A DNA stretch of 64,000 nucleotides from CAIYTF01 sp963664845 (GCA_963664845.1 OY761615.1:3844001-3908000); one strand, 5' to 3'; positions 43,560-52,591 are shown, counted from the stretch's first letter. Made by a program: numbers and translations. The notes: generated by a model not told the origin, from the letters alone.

Positions 43560-46500
43560 ATGGAGAATGAGATGAGGAAATGGCACGTTCTGCTTTTTAT
43601 CATGTTTTTGACCTGTACATGGGCTGTTGCATCAGCACAAAGCCCGGTTAAGTCAGATGTTTATTTGCAGGGATTTTACTGGAATTCACCTCCCGGGGGA
43701 ATTTGGTATGATTCACTTGCAAAACTGGCACCGAGACTTGCTTCAGCAGGATTCGGCGGTATCTGGTTTCCCTCGCCGGTAAAAGGAGCGGGAGGCGGCA
43801 ATTCCATGGGATACGATCCTTATGATCATTATGATTTTGGCGATTATAATCAGAAGGGAAGCGTGGAAACACGATTCGGCAGCAAGGCTGAGCTTCTGAA
43901 TGCTATCAAGGCTTTTCACACTGCCGGTGTGCAGGTGTTTGCAGATGCCGTATTGAATCATATGATGGGCGGCGAATCCAGTGTTCCCTATGAATGTAAA
44001 CCATCGAATTCAGGTCTCCCCGATTCAGCATACCTTATTTTTAATTATCCCTTTGGCAGCGGCCGCTTCAAAAAAGACGCTTCGTTTTTTTACCCCAACT
44101 CAGCTCATTGTAACGTTACTGCACCCTATCACGGGCCAACGGATCCTATCTATCGCTTTGGCGAGTGGCTTGACAAGGAAAAGAAAAATGTTCAGGACAG
44201 TCTGATTGCCTGGGGCGTCTATCTTAGGCAGACCATGGGCTTTGACGGTTTCCGACTGGATGCGGTGAAATCAATTGACCCTAATTTTATGGGTATATGG
44301 CTCAAAGGGGCCAATACCAATGGTTATGCTGTTGCAGAAGACTGGAGTGGGACCGGAGATATTTCAGCATGGCAGGCAGCCGTTGTTGCTGCCGGTGGTG
44401 GCGTCTCCATGTTCGATTTCCCCTTACGGTATGCTTTGCAGGATATGTGCAATACCACTTCAGGTGGCTATGATATGCGCAATCTGGACGGAGCCGGATG
44501 CGTCAATGCAGGTATGTCGGGTTACAATGTGGCCACCTTTGTGGAGAATCATGATTTTGATCGTATCGGCTGGGATGGATCTGTCGACAACGGGCACAAC
44601 CCGGTATATACAAACAAGGATATGGCATATGCGTATATCATTTTTTCCGAAGGACGGCCTTGTGTGTTTTTCAAAGATTATTTTGATTATGGCTTCAAAG
44701 GAAAAATCGATACGCTGATTTGGATTCGTGCAAAATTCCTGGGCGGCGGCACTACAAAACGGGATGGACTTTCAGCCTGGGGTATTCTCGAGGGAGGCAA
44801 TGCAGATCAAGGTGTCGTCGGCCCCGATTTTTATGTTGCCCGGAGAGATGGTTATGGTTCACAAAAAGGCGGGTATCTTGTAATCAATGACAATGCGAGC
44901 AAGTATATTGATGTTTGGGTAAATACAAACGAACCGATTGGCACAGTATATAAAGATTTTACGGGAAAAGACGTTAACAAAAAGGTTGTAGGGCCAGACC
45001 ATGCCGGCGGACCAAATCGCCTTAACCTGTTCGCGCCGGCCAGAAGCTACACTATTTATGTCGCTGATACTTCACAGTCCATAAACTATCCGCCGGTTAT
45101 TTCCACTGTCCCGGATATGGTGGTCTACACCAATGCACCCATGACTTACAAAGCATTGGCAAGTGATGCAAACGACGCCTCATTAACCTATTCGCTCACC
45201 GGAAATCCAACGTGGTTGTCAGTATCTGCCGGTGGAGTGCTCTCAGGAACCCCTGCAATGGCTGATACCGGATCGAAAGCGGTAGTGCTCAAAGTTGCCG
45301 ATCCCAAAGGTCTTTTTGCAGTTGACACTTTTACCGTGTCTGTTATCAGAAACTTTGCGCCGCACCTGACAGCTGTTAAAGATACCGTGATCATTGCCAC
45401 AAAACGATTCGACCTGCAGGTTATAGCAACAGATGCCGATAAAGACTCGTTGCTTTTCACCCTTACGCAGGCTCCATCGTGGCTGAACATTGGTATGACC
45501 TCAGGCATGCTCAGCGCAACTCCTGCAGTGAAGGATACAGGTGCTTATGCGGTGAAGCTTTTGGTCACTGATCATAAGGGTGGCTATGATTCATTGGGGT
45601 TCAAACTGACGGTGCGGAAAGCACAAGACAGCGTTATCCATACCTATGGCAAGCCATTGCTGGACGGTGTTGTCAATGTTGCCTCAACTGACTGGTTGGC
45701 AGCATGGCAGGTGACCGCGGATCCTGACACTGACAGCAAATGGAAAGCTGCCGCCGGGCTCCCGCTCAATAATGAAATAATGGGGCTGTTTGCCACCTGG
45801 GATGCTGATTCATTATACCTTGGTGTAAGCTATGTAATCAATGACAGTAACAACACCATGATGGTCTATTTGGATGCAGGTTTAACGGGTGGATGCACCA
45901 ATTTTAATTCTACCCAGGGTTATAATGGCGCCTATCCAAAAAATATGCGGTTCAGACCTGCTGACGGAGTTGATTATTTTATCGCAGATTACCTGCACCT
46001 GACTCCAAGTTTCTACAAAATCTCAGGCGTGTCAACCACTGATTTGACAAAAAAGATCGATGGTAAAAGAGGTCCGTTGGGCCACGACCTTGAGGCCGCA
46101 ATTGCCTGGAATGATATCTATGGTCTTGGCGCTGGTAAAATTCCTCCGGGTGTGAAGATCAAAATGATTGGTCTTGTTGCGGGTGGTGACAATTATGGTG
46201 CTGGCGATTCGTCTCCTGACAACCCAACCGTTGATGGAACAAAAGGCCCGGACAGTCTCATTAATCTGGCTGTAATTTCACCGGATGTCAACAACGATGG
46301 ATTGCCTGATCCTACAGTGATTATCTCTGACGTGAAGCAGTATTCTGTTTCCGGTAAACTACCGGATTCGTATAACCTTTATCAGAACTATCCGAATCCG
46401 TTCAACCCGACAACAAGAATTTCGTATGATATTCCGGAAAAGGCACATGTTCGACTGACCGTTTTTGATGTCCTTGGGAAGGAAGTTCAGACACTGGTTA

Positions 46501-46628
46501 ATGACGACAAAGCTCCAGGATCATATTCTGTGGAGTTTTCCGCTCGTTCTCTTGCGAGCGGTGTTTATATCTATAAGTTGTCTGCCGGCTCAGTTACTTT
46601 TTCGAAAAAATTTATATTGCTTAAATAG
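43560..46628 (+). CDS. Secreted alpha-amylase (GH13) with Ig-like domains and type IX sorting domain
   Basis: 1022 residues (1018 if the second Met at 43572 is used; both precede the signal peptide KWHVLLFIMFLTCTWAVASA). Residues about 32-390 are a GH13 barrel: VFADAVLNH, FRLDAVKS with the nucleophile Asp near 232, VAEDWSG with the acid/base Glu near 260, and VENHDFD with the third Asp near 330. An all-beta domain C reaches about 500. Two Ig/cadherin-like repeats follow (about 510-690; VLSGTP and MLSATP), then a carbohydrate-binding-like region (700-900) and the sorting domain (QNYPNPFNPTT near 943, ending ...FILLK). It would degrade starch or glycogen at the cell surface, feeding MalQ. A LacI-type palindrome lies upstream; no LacI gene is in the window. 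Confidence 0.93.
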   Translation: MENEMRKWHVLLFIMFLTCTWAVASAQSPVKSDVYLQGFYWNSPPGGIWYDSLAKLAPRLASAGFGGIWFPSPVKGAGGGNSMGYDPYDHYDFGDYNQKGSVETRFGSKAELLNAIKAFHTAGVQVFADAVLNHMMGGESSVPYECKPSNSGLPDSAYLIFNYPFGSGRFKKDASFFYPNSAHCNVTAPYHGPTDPIYRFGEWLDKEKKNVQDSLIAWGVYLRQTMGFDGFRLDAVKSIDPNFMGIWLKGANTNGYAVAEDWSGTGDISAWQAAVVAAGGGVSMFDFPLRYALQDMCNTTSGGYDMRNLDGAGCVNAGMSGYNVATFVENHDFDRIGWDGSVDNGHNPVYTNKDMAYAYIIFSEGRPCVFFKDYFDYGFKGKIDTLIWIRAKFLGGGTTKRDGLSAWGILEGGNADQGVVGPDFYVARRDGYGSQKGGYLVINDNASKYIDVWVNTNEPIGTVYKDFTGKDVNKKVVGPDHAGGPNRLNLFAPARSYTIYVADTSQSINYPPVISTVPDMVVYTNAPMTYKALASDANDASLTYSLTGNPTWLSVSAGGVLSGTPAMADTGSKAVVLKVADPKGLFAVDTFTVSVIRNFAPHLTAVKDTVIIATKRFDLQVIATDADKDSLLFTLTQAPSWLNIGMTSGMLSATPAVKDTGAYAVKLLVTDHKGGYDSLGFKLTVRKAQDSVIHTYGKPLLDGVVNVASTDWLAAWQVTADPDTDSKWKAAAGLPLNNEIMGLFATWDADSLYLGVSYVINDSNNTMMVYLDAGLTGGCTNFNSTQGYNGAYPKNMRFRPADGVDYFIADYLHLTPSFYKISGVSTTDLTKKIDGKRGPLGHDLEAAIAWNDIYGLGAGKIPPGVKIKMIGLVAGGDNYGAGDSSPDNPTVDGTKGPDSLINLAVISPDVNNDGLPDPTVIISDVKQYSVSGKLPDSYNLYQNYPNPFNPTTRISYDIPEKAHVRLTVFDVLGKEVQTLVNDDKAPGSYSVEFSARSLASGVYIYKLSAGSVTFSKKFILLK

Positions 46629-46666
46629 CTTTTCAGTTGAGAGGAGGCGCTCAACTTCTCAGACAG

Positions 46667-46697
46667 TCCTCCCGGTTCCGAGGCGAAACCGGGAGGA
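46667..46697 (+). terminator. Hairpin after the alpha-amylase gene
   Basis: Perfect 11-bp stem TCCTCCCGGTT / AACCGGGAGGA with a 9-base loop, about 40 bases past the stop. No T run follows, so it is either a factor-assisted terminator or an mRNA-stabilising hairpin. Confidence 0.45.
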
Positions 46698-46835
46698 ACC
46701 CTGAGACACTTTTAGGGTAGAGAAATCCCCATGATTTATGTCACGTTAGGCATTTTTTATCGCAATTGCACAAAAAAGGTGCTACTGTTTTTGAAAATTT
46801 GAGTATATTCGTTGACACAAAATAATTTATGATTG

Positions 46836-46991
46836 ATGTTTGGACTAGTTAACAATAAAAAAGAATATCCCGAACTTGGTGGTGAAATCCACCAGGAAAG
46901 AAAACGTCGCGAAAGAAATACTCTTATTGCATTTGGGATTTTTGCTCTAATACTTCTTAATATGATCCTTTATTTTCTTACTCAGGATTAA
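46836..46991 (+). CDS. 51-residue single-pass membrane protein, unknown function
   Basis: Small open frame: MFGLVNNKKEYPELGG..., a charged middle (HQERKRRERN), then one strongly hydrophobic helix (about 30-47, LIAFGIFALILLNMILYFL) and the tail TQD. The layout, positive charges directly before the helix, predicts a single-pass inner-membrane protein with a cytoplasmic N-terminus. It lies in an otherwise gene-free 800 bases between the amylase and the nuclease-inhibitor gene and is followed by a strong terminator at 47062, which supports transcription. There is no clear ribosome site. I do not recognise a family. Confidence 0.5.
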   Translation: MFGLVNNKKEYPELGGEIHQERKRRERNTLIAFGIFALILLNMILYFLTQD

Positions 46992-47061
46992 TGCCTTTAA
47001 AAAGGCTATGCCTTGATAAAGCCTTAAGATTTTAAAAGGGAAGACAACAGGTTTTTAAAAC

Positions 47062-47094
47062 AGCAGGCGCATCCCCGGATCACCTGCTTTTTTA
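47062..47094 (+). terminator. Intrinsic terminator after the 51-residue protein gene
   Basis: AGCAGG (47062-47067) pairs with CCTGCT (47083-47088) and is followed by TTTTTT. The 330 bases from here to 47426 contain no further gene that I can support. Confidence 0.62.
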
Positions 47095-47425
47095 GTATAT
47101 ACAGGTAACTGAACCCTACGGGATTTCACCCCGGTTAACAAAACACCTAATCAGGCAGTATCTTCAGGGGATATAGAACGTATTATTCGGGATTCATATT
47201 TCTCTGCTTTTTACTGTCACTCACCTTAAAACTCATTTCTTTCCGGCTGACGGCTACACCCGGCCAAATACAGCCCAACCACTATTATATCCCGCAAATT
47301 ATGGTTCTTTTGATTGAAGTTCCTTTCATTTTCAATATGCTGTAACTGATAATAGGCCGGTAAAACAATTCCCCCGCAAATTGTTCTTATATTCAATACA
47401 TTGACTGTGACAAAAAGGAAATTCC

Positions 47426-47833
47426 ATGAACTCAAATGAAGAGATACTGGCACTGCTGTCTGAAGCCACAAAAGGTATGTTGCTTGTCAGCGAAGTGGAT
47501 TACCCGTTGGACCCATTTATATGGGCTGCCAGCGGCAGCATATCGGTCAGTCAGGCAAATATCAGAGAGCTTACTCATATGCCAGAAGATTGTCTGCTTG
47601 AAGAGTGCGAGCTCGCTTTTTTATTTAGACATGTGATGGTGGAGAAGTCCTGGCAGAATGAGGAAGAAGTACAGTTGGTGAAACGGTTTCAGTCGCTATA
47701 CCGATTGTTGAATAACATTCTTTCGGATATAAAAGTCTTCCGGTTGGGAAGAATTGAGATTAGTGTTTACATAATTGGCCGGGCGCCCTCGGGTGACCTC
47801 GCGGGATTGATCACAAAACAGTTTGAAACATAA
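47426..47833 (+). CDS. NuiA-type nuclease inhibitor (immunity protein for NUC1 nucleases)
   Basis: 135 residues, no signal peptide, so cytoplasmic. It matches the Anabaena nuclease A inhibitor NuiA along its full length: EEILALLSEATKGMLLVSEVDYPLDPFIW at the start (NuiA: EILEQLKQASDGLLFMSE...), VFRLGRIEISVYIIGRAPSGDLAGL near the end, and the same total length of 135 with a C-terminal Thr. From memory of the NucA-NuiA complex, Glu24 and the terminal Thr135 of NuiA make the key contacts with the nuclease; the equivalents here are E23 and T135. It is convergent with an exported NUC1 nuclease gene, 54 bases away across a shared terminator, with a second NUC1 gene beyond. I infer that it neutralises nuclease folded before export. 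Confidence 0.9.
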   Translation: MNSNEEILALLSEATKGMLLVSEVDYPLDPFIWAASGSISVSQANIRELTHMPEDCLLEECELAFLFRHVMVEKSWQNEEEVQLVKRFQSLYRLLNNILSDIKVFRLGRIEISVYIIGRAPSGDLAGLITKQFET

Positions 47834-47871
47834 AAAAAGAGGCTGTCCGGATTTGGACAGCCTCTTTTGAA
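47832..47871. terminator. Bidirectional terminator between nuclease inhibitor and nuclease genes
   Basis: Perfect 14-bp stem AAAAGAGGCTGTCC (47835-47848) / GGACAGCCTCTTTT (47855-47868), 6-base loop. A and T runs on the two sides let it work for both convergent genes. Confidence 0.87.
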
Positions 47872-47887
47872 TTAAATTGGACAGGTG

Positions 47888-50173
47888 TTAATTGGATGGT
47901 CCGTTATCGACAACCGCCTCAATTTTTGCCTGAATTGCCTGTGGTACATTAGAGAAAAAGTCAAACCCTGTTAAGGCTTCAACCTCATCAACACTCACGC
48001 GATAGGAACCCCAACTGTTGAACGGTCCCAAATCATTATTCATTATCACCGCGATGCATCTGGTAGAGTCGGTCACGCGTGAAACATCGTTGGTGCCGGC
48101 TGGCAATACCATAATAACTTTCCAGGTTTTTGCCGGAACAGCTATTTTCCCGCCGGCAATGCTGGTCATATAGCCGTTAAGCCCTGTTCCGCCTTCACCA
48201 TAGGGTCCCGATACGATATATAATTTGTTACCTTGTTGAGCCAGGCTGCGGCAATATCCCTCAAGCACTTCCCATGGTCCGCCATTCTGGGCCTGTGTTT
48301 GCGGAATCATGTTGGTCATGAGGAAAAGCGTGTCGTTGTCCGGTTCGGTAATTGTTCGGTCAGCCGATGGGCACATATGGCCTCGTGAAAAACCTGTACC
48401 GGAATAATCTCCGGTATTAACCATATACCAGCCTTTGGGGAGTGTACTGTCTGTTTTGAAATCGCCTCTGGAGGCTGAACCAATCCACGAAGCATCCAGT
48501 TCCCAGCTGGTCCAGTTTGGAATTCCCCGGTCACGGTTATACGATGTGGCATATTGGCCACGCTGAATAAGGTAATTTAGCGGGGTAGTGATATCAGTGA
48601 CCGCATTACTTGGATTTCCCATGGTGAGGTTAACGTTTGTTGTAACAGGCAAGATGCCTGAAACTATACTGAAGGTCTGTGCGCTGGATGTCCCTCCGCT
48701 GGGAGGTGCCGTATACACGCTAACATTGGCTGTTCCGATGGTCGCTACATTTGCTGCCGGTAAAGCAGCCTGAAGTTGTGTGGCGGAAACAAAGGTCGTG
48801 GTCAGCGGCACACCATTCCAATTAACGACTGATTTTTTAACGAAATTTGTTCCCGTGACCGTTAAGGTGAAGCCGGCGCTGCCAACAGTGCATGTTGTGG
48901 GGCTAAAATACCTAAGCGTTGGTACGGGACTGTTCACACCAGGATTAATGGTAAACACCAGGGGAGCAGAAGAACCTCCGTTAGTTGTGAATACATTTAC
49001 ATTAACATTGCCCGGAGCAGGAAGACTGGCCGGTTGAATGGTTGCCTGAAGCTGAGTAGCCGAAATATAGGTGGTTGCCAGTTGAGTTCCGCCCCAGACA
49101 ATAACCGAAGCAGGTATGAAATTGCTGCCATTTACTGTCAAGGTGAATGGACCCGCGCCGACCGTGTCTGATGTTGGGTTCATAGAGCTGATCACAGGCA
49201 CCGGATTACCGGAGCTTGAACCATAGCTGCTTATGGAGATATCATCCATATCAATCCGGTAGGTGGACGAGGTATCGGTTTTTCTGATTTCAAAACGGAT
49301 CAGGCCGCTGACATTCACCGTGAACCGCGCCGTATCAAAGGTGGTATGTGTTGTGTTAACTGTTGATCCTGCCTGGTTCCAGGTACTTCCGTCATTGGTC
49401 GAATACCATAATTCCCATGTTGTGGGGCCGTCAAAACCGTTGTTATATTTTGCATGTAATATGCTGACGTCTCCCGCTCCGGAAGCGAGATTGAACATCA
49501 TGGTTAATTTACCTTGCAACTTGATGCGGGCTGCAGCCACACCATTTTTAACATCATTTGGGTCTTTTCCAATCAGTGCATTATTCAGATTCCATGTACC
49601 GGTGGCAAGTTTAACATCTGCTGCTGCATAACCGCCTTTTGTTCCGGTTTCGAAGCTTTCCTTTGTGATGGTAATGGTCCCGATTACAAAAGACTTGGCG
49701 ATCGAGGAGCCACCGCCAGGTGCGGGTGTGAACACAGTTATTGCCGCCGTGCCCTGGCTGGCGATATTGGCAGCCGGAACCAAAGCCTGAAGTTCTGTGG
49801 CCGAGATATAATCGGTATTTAAAACGGTTCCGTTCCATTTGACTTCAGATGACGACAGGAAATTGGTACCGGTCACCGTTAACAGGAAATCGGGGCCTCC
49901 GACTGAAGCTGTGGTTGGTGAAATAGTTTTAATTGCCGGAGCCGGGTTAATGGCTGCGCTGAAGGTAACGCTGTCGATGTTGTTGAAAGCTACTGAATCC
50001 TTCGACCCGGTGTTTTTGTGCATGACCATGCTTTGGGTGAAGGTAACACTGTCAACCGTGCTGATGACAACGGTATCCTTCAAACCGGTATGTTCATGAA
50101 CGATCAGTCCTTGAGGAAAGAGCGAGCTGAGACTTATGGCAAGAAACGCAAAAAGTAAAGATCTGATTTTCAT
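47888..50173 (-). CDS. Exported NUC1 (DRGH-type) DNA/RNA non-specific nuclease with IPT/TIG domains
   Basis: 761 residues. Signal peptide (1-21), two short repeats ending D-S-V-T-F (about 24-76), an IPT/TIG Ig-like domain (78-165), a roughly 150-residue jelly-roll-like domain (170-318, SFETGTKGGYAAADVK...), two more IPT/TIG domains (about 322-505), then the NUC1 nuclease (about 525-755). The active site has S596-R-G-H599 (FSRGHMCPSADRT; Asp of DRGH replaced by Ser) and the metal-binding block NMIPQTQAQNGGPWEVLE with its Asn. The catalytic His and Asn are intact. It has no T9SS sorting domain. It follows a T9SS-sorted mini-protein gene by 20 bases and ends next to the NuiA-type inhibitor gene. 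Likely a secreted enzyme digesting extracellular DNA and RNA, or attacking competitors. Confidence 0.92.
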   Translation of the reverse strand: MKIRSLLFAFLAISLSSLFPQGLIVHEHTGLKDTVVISTVDSVTFTQSMVMHKNTGSKDSVAFNNIDSVTFSAAINPAPAIKTISPTTASVGGPDFLLTVTGTNFLSSSEVKWNGTVLNTDYISATELQALVPAANIASQGTAAITVFTPAPGGGSSIAKSFVIGTITITKESFETGTKGGYAAADVKLATGTWNLNNALIGKDPNDVKNGVAAARIKLQGKLTMMFNLASGAGDVSILHAKYNNGFDGPTTWELWYSTNDGSTWNQAGSTVNTTHTTFDTARFTVNVSGLIRFEIRKTDTSSTYRIDMDDISISSYGSSSGNPVPVISSMNPTSDTVGAGPFTLTVNGSNFIPASVIVWGGTQLATTYISATQLQATIQPASLPAPGNVNVNVFTTNGGSSAPLVFTINPGVNSPVPTLRYFSPTTCTVGSAGFTLTVTGTNFVKKSVVNWNGVPLTTTFVSATQLQAALPAANVATIGTANVSVYTAPPSGGTSSAQTFSIVSGILPVTTNVNLTMGNPSNAVTDITTPLNYLIQRGQYATSYNRDRGIPNWTSWELDASWIGSASRGDFKTDSTLPKGWYMVNTGDYSGTGFSRGHMCPSADRTITEPDNDTLFLMTNMIPQTQAQNGGPWEVLEGYCRSLAQQGNKLYIVSGPYGEGGTGLNGYMTSIAGGKIAVPAKTWKVIMVLPAGTNDVSRVTDSTRCIAVIMNNDLGPFNSWGSYRVSVDEVEALTGFDFFSNVPQAIQAKIEAVVDNGPSN

Positions 50174-50193
50174 TATATACTCTTCCTCTATCT

Positions 50194-50739
50194 CTATTTA
50201 ATTACAAGCATTTTTTTGGATAAACTGACCCCGCCCACAGTCAATTTGTAGAAATATACTCCGCTGGCAATGTTGTGAGCATCAAACTGTTTGGTGTATT
50301 GCCCGGCAGGTTTTTCTTCATTCACGAGTGTGGTGATAGTGTTCCCCAGAATGTCATAGACTTTCAGGGTTACAAGTCCTTTCTGGGGAACAGCAAACGT
50401 TATTGCCGTTGTCGGATTAAACGGGTTGGGGAAGTTTTGCGACAGTTCATATTTAGCCGGGGTTGATCTGTACGCATTTTCAACAGGCAGCAGTATACCA
50501 GAGCCGCTGTTATCATACGTAAACCGCTGTATTTGAGAGATAGTATCCGTTACCACCAGACCGGATTTCAAAGAAATCTGCATGACTGTACCGCTGGCAT
50601 CAAATGTCAGTTTTCGTACGGCATCTGTTGTTGCGTACTGTCCGGTGCCACTGTACTTTTTAATGTTCAGGTATGTCTGTGAAAACACCTGAACCGAAGA
50701 AACGCACAGAAGAAGAAGTAACCATTGAAACATTTTCAT
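50194..50739 (-). CDS. Short exported protein consisting largely of a type IX sorting domain
   Basis: 181 residues from the Met at 50739 (MKMFQWLLLLLCVSSVQVFS, a signal peptide); the longer frame to 50934 crosses a terminator hairpin and has no signal. The mature protein has about 75 residues carrying two short motifs (TDAVRKLTFDASG, ISQIQRFTYDN) like the I-D-S-I-T-F repeats at the start of the downstream nuclease, then a full sorting domain (QNFPNPFNPTT, ending ...KKMLVIK). It lies 20 bases upstream of the 761-residue nuclease gene and is probably co-transcribed with it. It might be a surface anchor or partner for the nuclease, which lacks its own sorting domain; that is inference. Confidence 0.75.
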   Translation of the reverse strand: MKMFQWLLLLLCVSSVQVFSQTYLNIKKYSGTGQYATTDAVRKLTFDASGTVMQISLKSGLVVTDTISQIQRFTYDNSGSGILLPVENAYRSTPAKYELSQNFPNPFNPTTAITFAVPQKGLVTLKVYDILGNTITTLVNEEKPAGQYTKQFDAHNIASGVYFYKLTVGGVSLSKKMLVIK

Positions 50740-50923
50740 ATATGACCTTTTCCTAATGAAGCTATTAACTGAGAACTTAAATTCAAGATAAATAACCTGA
50801 CAGATCAAAAAAGATCTGAAATAGGGACGTACAAAATACTCTAATTGTTGAGTTTTTCCTAGGTTATTAACCGGGATATACTTATTAGTTGGCTCATTCC
50901 GGGCAAGATGACATTTGGGGGAT

Positions 50924-50953
50924 AAAAAAAGCATGCCCCTTGCAGGGCATGCT
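50924..50953 (-). terminator. Intrinsic terminator of the lipoprotein nuclease gene
   Basis: Arms AGCATGCCC (50930-50938) and GGGCATGCT (50945-50953). On the minus strand it is followed by TTTTTTT, about 20 bases after the nuclease stop. It separates this gene from the downstream two-gene unit. Confidence 0.8.
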
Positions 50954-50974
50954 CACTATATCGGGTAAAATAAA

Positions 50975-52591
50975 TTAATTTGTCGGACCGTTATCCACAA
51001 CGGATTCGATAGCAGCCTGGATGGTTGTTGACACATTCGAAAAGAAGTCATAACCTGTTAAGGCTTCGATGGAATCGACGCTAACGCGATAGGTACTCCA
51101 TGCATTAAAAGGTCCCAGATCATTATTCATGACAACTGCAATACAGCGGGTGCTTGATGTTACGCGTGAAAGGTCGTTTGTCCCCGCAGGAAGAATCATG
51201 ATAACCTTCCATGTTTTTGCAGGAACAGCCACTTTTCCGCTGGCGATTGTGGTCGCGTATCCATTCAATCCGGTTCCGCCGTTTCCATATCCCCCGGAAA
51301 TAATATAAAGTACGTTGCCGGCAGATGCAAGGGATCGGCAATAGGTTTCCAAAACTTCCCACGGTCCCCCATTGTTGGCTTGAGTCTGCGGAATAATATT
51401 TGACATGAGAAAAACGGTATCGTTATCTGACAGATTCAGGGTGCGGTCTGCTGAAGGGCACATGTGACCGCGGGAAAATCCTGTGTTGGTATAATTTGAT
51501 GTAGTGACCCGATACCACCCGGAGGGAAGAGTTACGTCAGTAATGAAATTTCCTCTTGTTTGTGAACCAAGCCAGGCAGAGCTTAACTGCCAGCTTACCC
51601 AGTTGGGAATACCCCGGTCACGATTATACGACATGGCGTACTGTCTTCTTTCGATAAGGTAATTTGCAGGGAAACTGACGTTATGGGTTGCGCCACTGGG
51701 ATTTCCCATGGTCAGGTTGACATTGCTTGATCCGACATATACAGTGAACGTCATGGCTGATGTTGTGCCCCCGCCTGGGGTGGGAGTGAAGACGGTGACG
51801 TTTGCTGTTGTTGCGCTTGCAACGTTTGCTGCAGGTACGCTTGCCTGTAGAGTTGTTGCAGACACATAGGAAGTTGTTAATGCTGTGCCATTCCATTTAA
51901 CAACAGATGATGAGATAAAATTAGTGCCGGTCACGGTTAGTGTAAATGCAGAAGAACCGGAGGCACAACTGCCGGGGGAGATTGAAACAATACCTGGAGT
52001 GGGATTATTGGCTGTATAATCACTCGTGCCAATATCATCGAAATTCACCCGGCTTGAGGTTCCATCAGTTTTCCTTATTCCGAAGCGGATGTTGCCACTG
52101 ATGTTTATGGTGAAGGATGCCGTGGCAAGTGTTGTGGTTGAGGTGGTGACCGTTGAACCGGTTTGTGTCCATGACGATCCACTGTTTGTTGAGTACCACA
52201 ATTGCCAGGTTGAACTGGCATCCGATCCATATTTGGCATGCTTGATGGTTACGGTAGACGCACCGTTTGTCCGGTCGAATTTCATTGTTAGCGCGCCTGA
52301 GAGCCTTACTCTTGCTGCCGCAGTGCCGCTTTTCACATCGCTTGTGCTGGTTCCAATTAATGCATCGCTAAAATTCCATAGCCCACTGCCCAGGGTAATA
52401 TCTGCTGCGGCATAGGATGTTTTCGATCCTGTTTCAAATCCTTCTGCAAGCGGGGCAAGGTGTAGTGCCGGCGGTGTGGAATTTTCGATGGATGACGGCG
52501 CATTTGTCGTCAGTGAAGATTCCTTACAGCCTGAAATGAGAATAAAAGCAAAACACGTGACCAGAAAGAACGTTGTAATTGACTTTACCAT
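50975..52591 (-). CDS. Lipoprotein NUC1 (DRGH-type) non-specific nuclease
   Basis: 538 residues. The signal ends in a lipobox with C22 (LISGCKESS), so it is predicted to be lipid-anchored. A jelly-roll-like domain (about 48-195, GFETGSKTSYAAADITLGSG...) and one IPT/TIG domain (about 200-290) precede the nuclease (about 300-535), with S-R-G-H376 (FSRGHMCPSADRT) and NIIPQTQANNGGPWEVLE. The catalytic domain is close to that of the 761-residue nuclease nearby, and the sandwich domain is also shared, so the two arose by duplication with loss or gain of IPT units. Its own terminator follows, and the 440 bases upstream of it (to 53035) are non-coding with nothing recognised except a lone AAACGTTT at 52939. 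It is presumably also a target of the NuiA-type inhibitor. Confidence 0.92.
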   Translation of the reverse strand: MVKSITTFFLVTCFAFILISGCKESSLTTNAPSSIENSTPPALHLAPLAEGFETGSKTSYAAADITLGSGLWNFSDALIGTSTSDVKSGTAAARVRLSGALTMKFDRTNGASTVTIKHAKYGSDASSTWQLWYSTNSGSSWTQTGSTVTTSTTTLATASFTINISGNIRFGIRKTDGTSSRVNFDDIGTSDYTANNPTPGIVSISPGSCASGSSAFTLTVTGTNFISSSVVKWNGTALTTSYVSATTLQASVPAANVASATTANVTVFTPTPGGGTTSAMTFTVYVGSSNVNLTMGNPSGATHNVSFPANYLIERRQYAMSYNRDRGIPNWVSWQLSSAWLGSQTRGNFITDVTLPSGWYRVTTSNYTNTGFSRGHMCPSADRTLNLSDNDTVFLMSNIIPQTQANNGGPWEVLETYCRSLASAGNVLYIISGGYGNGGTGLNGYATTIASGKVAVPAKTWKVIMILPAGTNDLSRVTSSTRCIAVVMNNDLGPFNAWSTYRVSVDSIEALTGYDFFSNVSTTIQAAIESVVDNGPTN

